Of a DNA stretch of 64,000 nucleotides, positions 53,105-60,868 are shown in pieces; the stretch's first letter is position 1; each line of letters begins with the position of its first letter. The notes beneath the pieces are model-generated. The model did not search any database. It was not told the DNA's origin and worked only from the letters and a program-made list of their open reading frames with translations. The position numbers were made by a program, and so were the translations under genes. Source of the stretch: JANQGH01 sp039177555 (GTDB lineage: Bacteria > Pseudomonadota > Alphaproteobacteria > DSM-16000 > Inquilinaceae); contig JBCDFV010000021.1 of the NCBI GenBank assembly GCA_039177555.1, positions 9,544 to 73,543 of the forward strand, read 5' to 3'.

Positions 53105-54430
53105 ATGTCGGACACTGCTGACCGCCAGCTGACGCGCGCCCTTGACGTTGTCGCCCAGACCGAAAGCAAGGTGCACGCCTACAGGCACGTGCTGGAACGA
53201 GAGGCTCGGTTGGCTGCGGCGACAGCCGACACAAACCCTCTCACTTCACCCATTAGCGGTTGGCCATTCGCTGTCAAGGAGGTGTTTGACGTGGCGGGCG
53301 TTGAGACCTCCGGCGGGTCACAAGCCTTCAAAGATCGAATTGCGACCGCAGATGCCACTGTTGTAGGGCGAGTTCGGTCTGCCGGGGGTGTCTTGGTAGG
53401 AACGCAGATTGCGCACGAGTTGACCTGCGGCTGCGATCAGCCGCCAACGCGCAACCCGTGGAACCTCGACTGCTATCCCGGTGGATCCAGCGCCGGAGCC
53501 GGGGTGTCGGTCGCCGTTGGATCCGCCCGTTTTGCCCTGGGTACCGACGCCGCGGGTTCGGTGCGCATTCCAGCGGCCATGACAGGGACCACGGGCCTTA
53601 AACCGACCTGGGGACTGATCAGTGCGCATGGCGTCATGCGCCAGGCCTCCGCACCATCGATCGATCATGTTGGCATCATCGCCAGGTCGGCTGCGGACAT
53701 CGCCCAGATTCTCCCCGTCATTGCTGGTCCTGACCCGTGGGACCCTGCAACACTGCAAACCCAACAGGCGCATGAAGAGGCACCCCAGCACAACGCCCGA
53801 ATTGCGGTTCTCGGCGATAGGACCCTTAAGGCATTGGCTGAAATCCATCCTCTCGATCCGGATATCAAGGACGCGTTTTCGGATGCCTGTGCCGTTTTTC
53901 GCCAGGCAGGCGCTGAGATCATTGAACTGGAATTGCCGACCCTGCCGCATGCCGTTGAAGCAAGTGTCACGTTCTTTTCTGCCGAGCTCGCATGCGCCAA
54001 CGCGAAAACGCTCGCGGAACGCAAAGCGGACTATAACGCCGCGGTCGTAGGGGTGATTGAGACCGGGTTGGCAATCCCCGCCGACCGGTTGGCGCAGGCA
54101 CTGCGAACACGCTCACGGCTGCGTCAGGAAATCACATCAGTGCTCGCCTCCGCCGACGCGCATTTTCTACTGACGCCGACCACGCCGCAGCCGGCAATGC
54201 CCCTGTCGCAACTCGATCCCTCAAAAGATCTGGCGACGCTCATCCCCTTCACGTGCGGGTTTAATCTCACAGGCAACCCGGCAATCAGCTTGCCCTGCGG
54301 CCTCACTCGCGACGGCTTGCCGATCGGGCTACAGATCGTCAGTCGGCACTATACAGACGCTGCTTTGGTTGAGCTTGCCCAGCAGTATCAGGAATTGACG
54401 GATTGGCACCGAAGGCACCCACATCTTTGA
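53105..54430 (+). CDS. Amidase (amidase signature family)
   Basis: The 441-residue serine amidase has the Ser-cisSer-Lys triad: Lys58 in 'WPFAVKEVFDVAGV', Ser128 in 'YPGGSSAGAGVSVAVG', and Ser152 in 'GTDAAGSVRIPAAMTG'. It hydrolyses carboxamides or similar; the substrate is not evident. GAGGAAG lies upstream of ATG at 53105, so the start 'MSDTADRQLTRALDVVAQTES' is preferred over a GTG at 53066. The composition is less GC-rich than the neighbours. A racemase-family gene follows on the other strand; the pair may act on one amide or hydantoin-type compound. Confidence 0.9.
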   Translation: MSDTADRQLTRALDVVAQTESKVHAYRHVLEREARLAAATADTNPLTSPISGWPFAVKEVFDVAGVETSGGSQAFKDRIATADATVVGRVRSAGGVLVGTQIAHELTCGCDQPPTRNPWNLDCYPGGSSAGAGVSVAVGSARFALGTDAAGSVRIPAAMTGTTGLKPTWGLISAHGVMRQASAPSIDHVGIIARSAADIAQILPVIAGPDPWDPATLQTQQAHEEAPQHNARIAVLGDRTLKALAEIHPLDPDIKDAFSDACAVFRQAGAEIIELELPTLPHAVEASVTFFSAELACANAKTLAERKADYNAAVVGVIETGLAIPADRLAQALRTRSRLRQEITSVLASADAHFLLTPTTPQPAMPLSQLDPSKDLATLIPFTCGFNLTGNPAISLPCGLTRDGLPIGLQIVSRHYTDAALVELAQQYQELTDWHRRHPHL

Positions 54431-54464
54431 AATTCGTGTCTTGGGTTTGACTGCGTCCGAGTCC

Positions 54465-54522
54465 TAGAGCAATAGCCGATCATACCGAACCAGGAGGTTC
54501 GGTATGATCGGCTATTGCTCTA
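54465..54522. repeat. Perfect 27-bp palindromic repeat
   Basis: Bases 54465-54491 are perfectly complementary to 54496-54522, leaving a 4-base loop (AGGA). Both arms begin/end with TAGAGCA/TGCTCTA. The repeat sits 35 bases after the amidase stop. A second, less perfect palindrome with the same TAGAGCA ends follows 14 bases later. TAGAGCAT-type intergenic palindromes occur as dispersed repeats in alphaproteobacteria. Confidence 0.85.
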
Positions 54523-54535
54523 TCTTTGAATAAGT

Positions 54536-54598
54536 TAGAGCATCTTTGTTCGATCGTTTGGATCGCGTAGCGATTCCAATCGATCGAACGATGCTCTA
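54536..54598. repeat. Imperfect palindromic repeat with TAGAGCAT ends
   Basis: TAGAGCATC (54536-54544) and GATGCTCTA (54590-54598) are the outer arms. Inside, GTTCGATCG pairs with CGATCGAAC and TTGGATCGC with GCGATTCCAA (one bulge). A TTT bulge separates outer and inner arms. The rightmost three bases are the TAG stop codon of the minus-strand racemase gene, so the repeat overlaps coding sequence. Confidence 0.75.
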
Positions 54599-55378
54599 GC
54601 TTTCGCGAGCGTGCAAGCCCTCAGGCGCCGGAGTGTCCGTTTGTTCAAGCCGTTTGGCGAGCCTATCGGGAAGGCCGATACTTGATTTCGCTGGTGGGCG
54701 CGCGAAACCACCTGCCTTGGCCGGGCTCAGGCGCAGTCGAACAAGGCTCTCTGCGAAGACAACGGCAGCTGCAACCGGGTCAATAGCAGGAACTGGCAGG
54801 CGGTGGGCGACTTTTGTCGCTAGACCAGCGAGCGGCCCGCCCGCGAGAATGGCAACATCCGCGCGGTCAGAATGTACGGCCTCTTCCACGAGTTCTACCA
54901 GGCGGTCGCCCAGCTCCTCTTGCACGTTGTCGATCGATTGGAAGGCCTCACTCGGTAACCGCATTCCAGCGAACCGGCTTTCCAGGCCGGCGCGCGCTAC
55001 GCCGTCACGGAACCAGTCAGCCAAGCCGTCAGAGAACGTCACAATAGAGAAGCGATCGCCAAGCGCACACGCGGTCAACATCGCAGCCTCGGCAACCCCT
55101 ACGACAGGAATGTCGAATAGCTGACGCGCCCCTATGAGGCCGGGATCCCCGAATGCCGAGATGATCACCGCATCCATTTCATTGCGGTGCTCGGCAATTG
55201 TCTCGAATATGTGCGGTGCGCAGATTTCTGCTTCAACGCGGCTCGAGACGTAGGGGAAGCCAACACGGGCAGTGGTTGCAAAGATCTCGGTTCCAGGAGA
55301 TGCAACGCTCGAGGCTGCGCTTGCCATAAGCTCCGTCATCGATGCCGATGTATTCGGGTTCAAGAGGTGCAATCTCAT
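54596..55378 (-). CDS. Aspartate/glutamate/hydantoin racemase-superfamily protein without the catalytic cysteines
   Basis: The 260-residue protein starts 'MRLHLLNPNTSASMTELMAS', the usual start of hydantoin/allantoin racemases ('NPNTS...MT'). It has 'AVIISAFGDPGLIGARQLFDIPVVGVAEAA' (in part), where relatives have a Cys before FGDPG (here Ala75), and 'AILAGGPLAGLA', where the second Cys is replaced by Gly180. Both active-site cysteines therefore appear absent. It may be a non-racemase member or inactive. GGAG lies 7 bases before the ATG at 55378. The stop codon lies inside a palindromic repeat. Confidence 0.85.
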   Translation of the reverse strand: MRLHLLNPNTSASMTELMASAASSVASPGTEIFATTARVGFPYVSSRVEAEICAPHIFETIAEHRNEMDAVIISAFGDPGLIGARQLFDIPVVGVAEAAMLTACALGDRFSIVTFSDGLADWFRDGVARAGLESRFAGMRLPSEAFQSIDNVQEELGDRLVELVEEAVHSDRADVAILAGGPLAGLATKVAHRLPVPAIDPVAAAVVFAESLVRLRLSPAKAGGFARPPAKSSIGLPDRLAKRLEQTDTPAPEGLHARES

Positions 55379-55633
55379 GTTTCGCTCCATTACATCCCAC
55401 AAGCATTTCGTCCAATCGAGATACTTTCCAGGAGGTGATCGATCAACGTCGACGGTCTCGCAACGGTCCAAACAGGGAACGTCGAGCGATCGGCGCCACG
55501 CTTGACACGCATGCGCGTCGGCACGACCCAGGTGTACTGGGTTATCGACAGGTTCCAGGACGTCCGTAAGGTGCTGACAACAGACGACAGCTCTGCGGAC
55601 AAACCAAATGACCTGCGGGAGAGGACATCTAGC

Positions 55634-55805
55634 TCAAATTGGACAAATCAAAGCCACCTCCCGCACGATCATCAAAAAGCCAAAACAAATGGCGCCGTGC
55701 CTGTACGATAGTGACTCGCAGCTCTGTTTGTCGAAAAACTCAAGAATTTGCTGGGCGGCCCATTCTGGCTTCTCTTCGGGCACCCAATGTCGGCAAAACG
55801 GACCT
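55634..55805 (-). pseudogene. C-terminal fragment of an alpha/beta hydrolase
   Basis: On the minus strand, 'GPFCRHWVPEEKPEWAAQQI' then 'LEFFDKQS' reads like the end of an epoxide-hydrolase/dehalogenase-type alpha/beta hydrolase (GHxxPEExPxxxAxxLxxFF). No start and no upstream domain are found; the frame becomes Arg/Gly-rich noise above 55805. The surrounding gap (55379-55889, about 510 bases) holds no other gene that I recognise. Confidence 0.45.
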
Positions 55806-55889
55806 CGCCTGGACGTACGTCCTATGAGGCAAGAACGTTCGTTTCGTCCGCATCGACCGGATGATGGGCCGTGACGCTAGACACGGCGG

Positions 55890-56918
55890 TTAGCCGCTCG
55901 CGGAAAGATGGCCGGGTCCTGACGGCAGCCGTGCCAACAAGTCCACACCGCACTGGGCCCAGAAGTCGATCAAGTCGATGAGGACCCAGTTTTCGTGCAG
56001 CCGGTCGCCACGCCGCACGTAGAAATCCATCAGGTTCATGCCGATCGGTTTGCCGGTCGGCGCCAGGCCGTGGAACGGGGCGCCGTTGAAGGTGCCTTGA
56101 AGGCTGGGCCAGCCGGTGAATGCAGCCGTCACGCCGTCGGCGATGCGCGCCTGGTGATGGCCGCCGCGCCGGTCGGGAAAGCTGGCCACCGAAGGGCCCT
56201 GGGCGTAGTCCTGGAATTCCTGGAACCCATGGCAGGAACCGATGCCCCAGGGTCCGTGCCAGACCATGTCGGAATGCCAGAACCGGTCCATGCCCATGCT
56301 GGCGAGGCCGCGCTCGTCCAGGCGGTTGCAGCCGCCGACCATGCCTTCGACCAGGACCAGCGTCGCCCTTGTCTCTTTCGGGTCCTGTGCGGCACGGCTG
56401 AGCCCGTTGTTAAGGACGGGGCCTGGCGGCACATCGGCGCGCCCCTCGAACGGCGGCAAGAGGTCATACCCGGCCTGTGACGCAAGTCCCAGCACGTCGT
56501 AAAGGCAGCGGATCTCCTGCACGCGGCCGTGCTCAACCCGGTAGAACTCACCAAACCTCAGCCTTGCCGCGCGGCCGGTGGCCGGTATCCCAAGCCAATC
56601 CCGCTGGAAGATACCGGTGAAATCGCCGGTCGTCGCGACCCAGGTCTGGTCTTCGAACGCGCCGCCCAGGAACAGATAGGGCATGCGCCGAAGGGCGTCG
56701 AACGAAAGCCCCAGCGGCTCGTAAACCGTTTCGAACAGGGCACTGCGGCCGGTGAGCGTGCCGATCGGCGCCGGTCCGAAAAACCGGCAATCCGGGTCTA
56801 TCGCCGATGCTTCCGGCCATGACGAGCGCGGGCCTTCGGATGGGGTCGGCCGCCACATCTCCCAGACCAGGTCCTTTGCTGCCTGTATCTCCAACTTACC
56901 ATCCCATCGAACCGTCAC
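55890..56918 (-). CDS. SnoaL-like (NTF2-fold) protein with two domains
   Basis: From a GTG at 56918 the product is 342 residues. Two SnoaL/polyketide-cyclase-like halves are visible: 'DCRFFGPAPIGTLTGRSALFETVYEPL' (in part) with 'GDFTGIFQRDWLGIPATGRAARLRFGEFYRVEHGRVQEI', and 'MVWHGPWGIGSCHGFQEFQDY' with 'GKPIGMNLMDFYVRRGDRLHENWVLIDLIDFW'. SnoaL folds serve as cyclases, hydratases or binding proteins. The start is uncertain: no ribosome binding site fits, and a TTG at 56894 is possible. It is divergent from the alcohol dehydrogenase gene. Confidence 0.78.
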   Translation of the reverse strand: MTVRWDGKLEIQAAKDLVWEMWRPTPSEGPRSSWPEASAIDPDCRFFGPAPIGTLTGRSALFETVYEPLGLSFDALRRMPYLFLGGAFEDQTWVATTGDFTGIFQRDWLGIPATGRAARLRFGEFYRVEHGRVQEIRCLYDVLGLASQAGYDLLPPFEGRADVPPGPVLNNGLSRAAQDPKETRATLVLVEGMVGGCNRLDERGLASMGMDRFWHSDMVWHGPWGIGSCHGFQEFQDYAQGPSVASFPDRRGGHHQARIADGVTAAFTGWPSLQGTFNGAPFHGLAPTGKPIGMNLMDFYVRRGDRLHENWVLIDLIDFWAQCGVDLLARLPSGPGHLSASG

Positions 56919-57120
56919 CGGCGCCCATGCTAATGCAAAAGCAGGTCGTTGGTTAACCGGCGGCCCTTGATCCGGGCCTGACAAACGCGCCGCCGCGCCA
57001 GCCGCGGAACGGGCGCAGGCGGCCAAGGCCGAATTGAGCGCCGTCAATGCGGCTGGGCCACGGGCATGGTGTTGTGACGGGTATCCGTCCCCCAACCCCC
57101 ATCAAAGGAAATCCGTGTCC

Positions 57121-58197
57121 ATGCCAGAGATGATGAAAGCCGCCATTTTTGTCGAGCCCGGGCGAATCGTCCTCGACGACAAGCCGGTGCCCGATGTCGG
57201 CCCGAACGATGCGCTGGTGCGCATCACCACGACCACGATCTGCGGCACCGACGTGCATATTCTCAAGGGCGAATACCCGGTCGAAAAGGGTTTGACCGTG
57301 GGCCACGAGCCCGTCGGCGTGATCGAAAAGCTGGGCGCCAATGTCGAGGGCTATGAGGAAGGCCAACGGGTCATCGCCGGGGCCATCTGCCCCAGCGGCC
57401 ATTCGAACGCCTGCCTTGACGGTCTGGCGGCGCAGGATGGCCAGAGCAACGCGCACGGGCTGAAGCCGATGGGCGGCTGGCGCTTCGGCAACACCATCGA
57501 CGGGACGCAGGCTGAGTATGTGCTGGTGCCCGACGCTATGGCCAATCTGGCCCCGGTGCCCGACGGCCTGACCGACGAACAAGTGCTGATGTGCCCGGAC
57601 ATCATGTCGACCGGCTTTGCCGGTGCGGAGTCCGCCAACATCAAGATCGGCGACACCGTCGCGGTGTTCGCCCAGGGGCCGATCGGCCTGTGCGCCACGG
57701 CGGGCGCGAAACTGAAGGGCGCGACGACCATCTTCGCCGTGGAATCGGTGCCGGAACGCATGAAGATGGCGGTGGCCATGGGCGCGGACGCGGTGATCGA
57801 CTTCACCAAGTCCGACCCGGTGGACGAGATCATGCGCCTGACCGACGGGCGCGGCGTCGACGCCTCGATCGAGGCCCTGGGCCTGCAATCGACCTTCGAA
57901 GGGTCGCTCCGCGTTCTGAAGCCCGGTGGCACGATGTCCAGCCTCGGCGTTTATTCCGGCGACCTGACGATCCCGCTGGCCGCGTTCAATGCCGGGCTGG
58001 GCGACAACAAGATCGTGACCTCGCTGTGCCCCGGCGGGAAGGAGAGAATGCGCCGGCTGATGAACGTGATCGCGTCGGGGCGGGTGGATCTGAACCCGAT
58101 GGTCACGCACCGCTACGGGCTGGACCGCATCGAGGAGGCCTACGACCTGTTCGCCAACCAGCGCGACGGCGTGATGAAGGTGGCGATCACGCCCTAG
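57121..58197 (+). CDS. Zinc-dependent alcohol dehydrogenase (isopropanol/secondary-alcohol type)
   Basis: The 358-residue medium-chain dehydrogenase has 'TTTTICGTDVHILKGEYPV' (catalytic zinc Cys), 'GLTVGHEPVGVIEKLG' (His and Glu) and 'LMCPDIMSTGFAGAESANIK', whose Asp is the third zinc ligand in the Thermoanaerobacter brockii-type enzymes. 'VAVFAQGPIGLCATAGAKLKG' binds NAD(P). There is no structural-zinc Cys quartet. Likely a reversible secondary alcohol dehydrogenase. AAAGGAA lies 10 bases before the ATG. A 14-bp hairpin follows the stop. Confidence 0.92.
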   Translation: MPEMMKAAIFVEPGRIVLDDKPVPDVGPNDALVRITTTTICGTDVHILKGEYPVEKGLTVGHEPVGVIEKLGANVEGYEEGQRVIAGAICPSGHSNACLDGLAAQDGQSNAHGLKPMGGWRFGNTIDGTQAEYVLVPDAMANLAPVPDGLTDEQVLMCPDIMSTGFAGAESANIKIGDTVAVFAQGPIGLCATAGAKLKGATTIFAVESVPERMKMAVAMGADAVIDFTKSDPVDEIMRLTDGRGVDASIEALGLQSTFEGSLRVLKPGGTMSSLGVYSGDLTIPLAAFNAGLGDNKIVTSLCPGGKERMRRLMNVIASGRVDLNPMVTHRYGLDRIEEAYDLFANQRDGVMKVAITP

Positions 58198-58206
58198 AAC
58201 CGAACC

Positions 58207-58243
58207 AGAGATCTCCGGGCGGAAGGCTGGCCCGGAGATCTCT
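58207..58243 (+). terminator. Hairpin downstream of the alcohol dehydrogenase gene
   Basis: AGAGATCTCCGGGC (58207-58220) and GCCCGGAGATCTCT (58230-58243) form a perfect 14-bp stem with a 9-base loop, 9 bases after the stop codon. There is no T-run, so it may be Rho-aided or an mRNA 3' stabiliser. Confidence 0.7.
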
Positions 58244-58481
58244 CGCATTGCCTGCCCAATCGTCGGCCCGTCGACCGGCGCTTCTATGGCCGTCGACAAT
58301 TCCGTCCGCCGAGCCAGACCCTCCGCCATGTAACCGCCCGCATCTAAGCTCTAAGGCCTCGATTTGAAGTTGCGCAGCCGGTGGCCGATAATGGCGCGAC
58401 GATCGTCGCGGGCGAATCGCCTCCAGGGCAGGCTGCGGAACTGTCTCTGTCCGAGGTCGACAGATGCGGGGGGAAGAGGCA

Positions 58482-59366
58482 ATGGGCACCATCGTAAGCG
58501 TGGCAAACGTTTTGGTGCCGGTTCTGCTGTGCGTCTTGGTCGGCTTCGGGCTGGCCAAGTTCAAGACGCCCTTCGACCACAAGGTGGTCGGCAGCGTGGT
58601 CGCCAATGTCGGTTACCCGGCCCTGATTCTTTCGCACCTGGAAAGCGCCCCGGTAACGCTCAACGCCTTCCTGCTGACGGCCGTCGCCGCCATCGCCATG
58701 GTCGCCTGTTTCGCGATCCTTGGCTTTGTCTTCCTGAAGATCATGGGGCTGTCGATCCGCGCCTTCCTGTCGCCGATGATGTTCAACAATGTCGGCAATA
58801 TCGGGCTGCCGATCTGCGCGCTCGCCTTTGGTGAGCAGGGGTTGGCCTATGCGCTGGCCTTTCTGATCGTCGTAATCGTCGGCATCTTCACCGTCGGCAT
58901 CTGGGTGCCGTCCGGCAAGGTCGGCCTGCGCGATATCGTCACCAAGCCCGTGGTCTATGCGGTGATCATCGCCCTCGTTCTGATGGGCTTCGACCTGCGC
59001 CTGCCGGTCGCCATCGATCACATGCTGACCATTCTGGGCGGGCTGGCAATTCCGCTGATGCTGCTGACCCTCGGACACACGCTGGCGACGTTGAAGACGG
59101 GCAATCTGTGGCGCGGCGCCTATCTGGCCGTGTTCCATCTCGCCATGTCGGTGGTGGTCGCCTTCGGCCTGTCCGAAGTCATGGGCTTCGAAGGGGTTGA
59201 GCGAGGCGTGGTCATCATGATGTGTCTGATGCCCGCCTCGGTCGCCACCTATCTGTGGGTTGAGGTCTATACGCCGGACGAGGCACCAACTGCTGCCGGG
59301 TTTATCATGATATCGACCCTGCTGGCGGTCGTATCCCTGCCTTTGGCGCTCGCCTTTTGGGTTTAG
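58482..59366 (+). CDS. AEC-family (auxin efflux carrier-like) transporter
   Basis: The 294-residue membrane protein has about 8-10 helices. 'GFGLAKFKTPFDHKVVGSVVANVGYPALI' (in part), 'MMFNNVGNIGLPICALAFGEQGLAYA' (in part: NNVGNIGLPICALAFGEQGL, the AEC signature) and 'MPASVATYLWVEVYTPDEA' are characteristic. Bacterial AEC carriers move malonate, malate and other organic acids. ATG at 58482 has GAAGAGG upstream. Its end is 10 bases from the end of the convergent zinc-finger gene. Confidence 0.92.
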   Translation: MGTIVSVANVLVPVLLCVLVGFGLAKFKTPFDHKVVGSVVANVGYPALILSHLESAPVTLNAFLLTAVAAIAMVACFAILGFVFLKIMGLSIRAFLSPMMFNNVGNIGLPICALAFGEQGLAYALAFLIVVIVGIFTVGIWVPSGKVGLRDIVTKPVVYAVIIALVLMGFDLRLPVAIDHMLTILGGLAIPLMLLTLGHTLATLKTGNLWRGAYLAVFHLAMSVVVAFGLSEVMGFEGVERGVVIMMCLMPASVATYLWVEVYTPDEAPTAAGFIMISTLLAVVSLPLALAFWV

Positions 59367-59376
59367 AGCCTGGCTC

Positions 59377-59646
59377 TCAGTCCGCGACCCGATAGATGCC
59401 TGGATGGGCCTCTTTTGCCGCGCGAGCGGCTTCCGAACCGGCCTTGACGAACTCGCGGTCGCAATAGCCGCAGATCACCTTGTCGTTGGGCCCGAACGAG
59501 TAATAGGTTTTCGGATGGCCCAGCGCCCCGTCGCCACCGTCGCACCCGACCGTTTCGGTGTGCGGGTCGACTTCGATAATCTCCGGCGGGTTCGACGTCA
59601 TCGCGGCGGGTCCTGGGGGGTTCATTTTGAGGGGCGCAACAGCCAT
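59377..59646 (-). CDS. Small zinc-finger (CHCC, NDUFS6-like) protein
   Basis: The 89-residue product has 'VGCDGGDGALGHPKTYYSFG' and 'KVICGYCDREFVKAG', the Cys-His-Cys-Cys zinc site of the zf-CHCC family. The mitochondrial relative is complex I subunit NDUFS6. Start is uncertain: ATG at 59646 has GAGAAG just upstream, while one at 59625 has no ribosome binding site. An N-terminal Pro-rich segment precedes the domain. It is convergent with the AEC gene. Confidence 0.87.
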   Translation of the reverse strand: MAVAPLKMNPPGPAAMTSNPPEIIEVDPHTETVGCDGGDGALGHPKTYYSFGPNDKVICGYCDREFVKAGSEAARAAKEAHPGIYRVAD

Positions 59647-59813
59647 CTTCTCGCGTCGGTTAGTCTACAAGGGGCAGTGACGGCGGCCACTGCCGCAGCT
59701 TGTCACGGATGATAGCGATGGCGGGGGCGCGATCAACAGGTTTGCTTCGGCTTGCCTTCGCCCCATTTCTTGCGCATACCGGCCCGCGACATGCGTGCTT
59801 AGGTCAATTTGTC

Positions 59814-60839
59814 ATGTCGATACGAAAGCTCAATCCGATGGATCAACGGCTCGAAGACATCAAGCCAGGCGAGACCGCGACCGATGCGCGGTCGGTCGCC
59901 GCCGGTGCCATGCCGGATTTGGCCGTCGAGGTCAACGGGCTTGTCAAGACCTACAAGGCATCCGGCAAGACGCCCGAAAAGCGCGCACTGAAGGGCATCG
60001 ATCTGTCGGTGCGTCGCGGCACGATTTTCGGCCTGCTGGGACCCAACGGGGCGGGCAAATCGACCCTGATCAACATCCTGGCGGGCTTGGTGGTGAAGTC
60101 CGCCGGCGAGGCGAAGATCTGGGGCCATGACATCGAGGCCGACATGCGGCGCGCCCGATCGTCGATCGGCGTCGTGCCGCAAGAGCTGAACATCGACCCG
60201 TTCTTCACCCCGTCGGAACTGCTGGACCTTCAGGCCGGGCTTTACGGCGTGCCGAAGTCCGAACGCATTACCGATCGGCTGTTGGGCGCGGTCGGGTTGA
60301 CGGAGCAGGCGACGGCCTATGCCCGCACCCTGTCCGGCGGCATGCGCCGGCGGCTGATGGTGGCCAAGGCCATGGTGCATTCGCCGCCCGTCCTGGTCCT
60401 GGACGAGCCGACGGCCGGCGTCGATGTCGAGCTGCGCCAGAGCCTGTGGAGCCATGTGCGCGAGCTGAACCGGGCCGGCACTACTATCCTTCTGACCACC
60501 CACTATCTGGAAGAGGCAGAAGAGCTGTGCGACGAAATCGCCATCATCAACCATGGCGAGGTGGTTGCCTGCGACACGACCGACAATTTGCTGCGGCGGC
60601 TGGACAGCAAGACATTGACCGTTCAGTTGACGGAACCGATCGACAAGGTGCCGGCACAGCTTGACGGTTTCATCGTCGAACTGCCCGAACCGAACCGTTT
60701 GATCGTGCGGTACGAGCCCAGCCAGACACGCCTCGGCGATGTTTTGAACGCCATGAACGAGGGCGGCCTGCGGATCACCGACCTGTCGACCGAAGAGACC
60801 GATCTGGAAGACATCTTCCTGCAGATCACGCGCAACTGA
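59814..60839 (+). CDS. ABC-2-type transporter ATP-binding protein
   Basis: The 341-residue ATPase has 'GLLGPNGAGKSTLINILAGL' (Walker A), 'RTLSGGMRRRLMVAKAMVHSPPVLVLDEPTAGVD' (in part, signature and Walker B) and 'TILLTTHYLEEAEELCDE' (switch His). The C-terminal extension 'TDLSTEETDLEDIFLQITRN' is typical of ABC-2/CcmA-like multidrug or polysaccharide export ATPases. Such proteins normally sit beside an ABC-2 permease, but none follows here. Start at ATG 59814 or 59838 cannot be settled. The lipoprotein hydrolase gene begins 29 bases later. Confidence 0.9.
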   Translation: MSIRKLNPMDQRLEDIKPGETATDARSVAAGAMPDLAVEVNGLVKTYKASGKTPEKRALKGIDLSVRRGTIFGLLGPNGAGKSTLINILAGLVVKSAGEAKIWGHDIEADMRRARSSIGVVPQELNIDPFFTPSELLDLQAGLYGVPKSERITDRLLGAVGLTEQATAYARTLSGGMRRRLMVAKAMVHSPPVLVLDEPTAGVDVELRQSLWSHVRELNRAGTTILLTTHYLEEAEELCDEIAIINHGEVVACDTTDNLLRRLDSKTLTVQLTEPIDKVPAQLDGFIVELPEPNRLIVRYEPSQTRLGDVLNAMNEGGLRITDLSTEETDLEDIFLQITRN

Positions 60840-60868
60840 CCGTCCCCGACAGCGCGGCCCATCCCCCC

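Noticed and set aside
57034..57120. Longer N-terminus for the alcohol dehydrogenase
   Set aside because: The extra residues are not typical of the family, and AAAGGAA supports the ATG at 57121.
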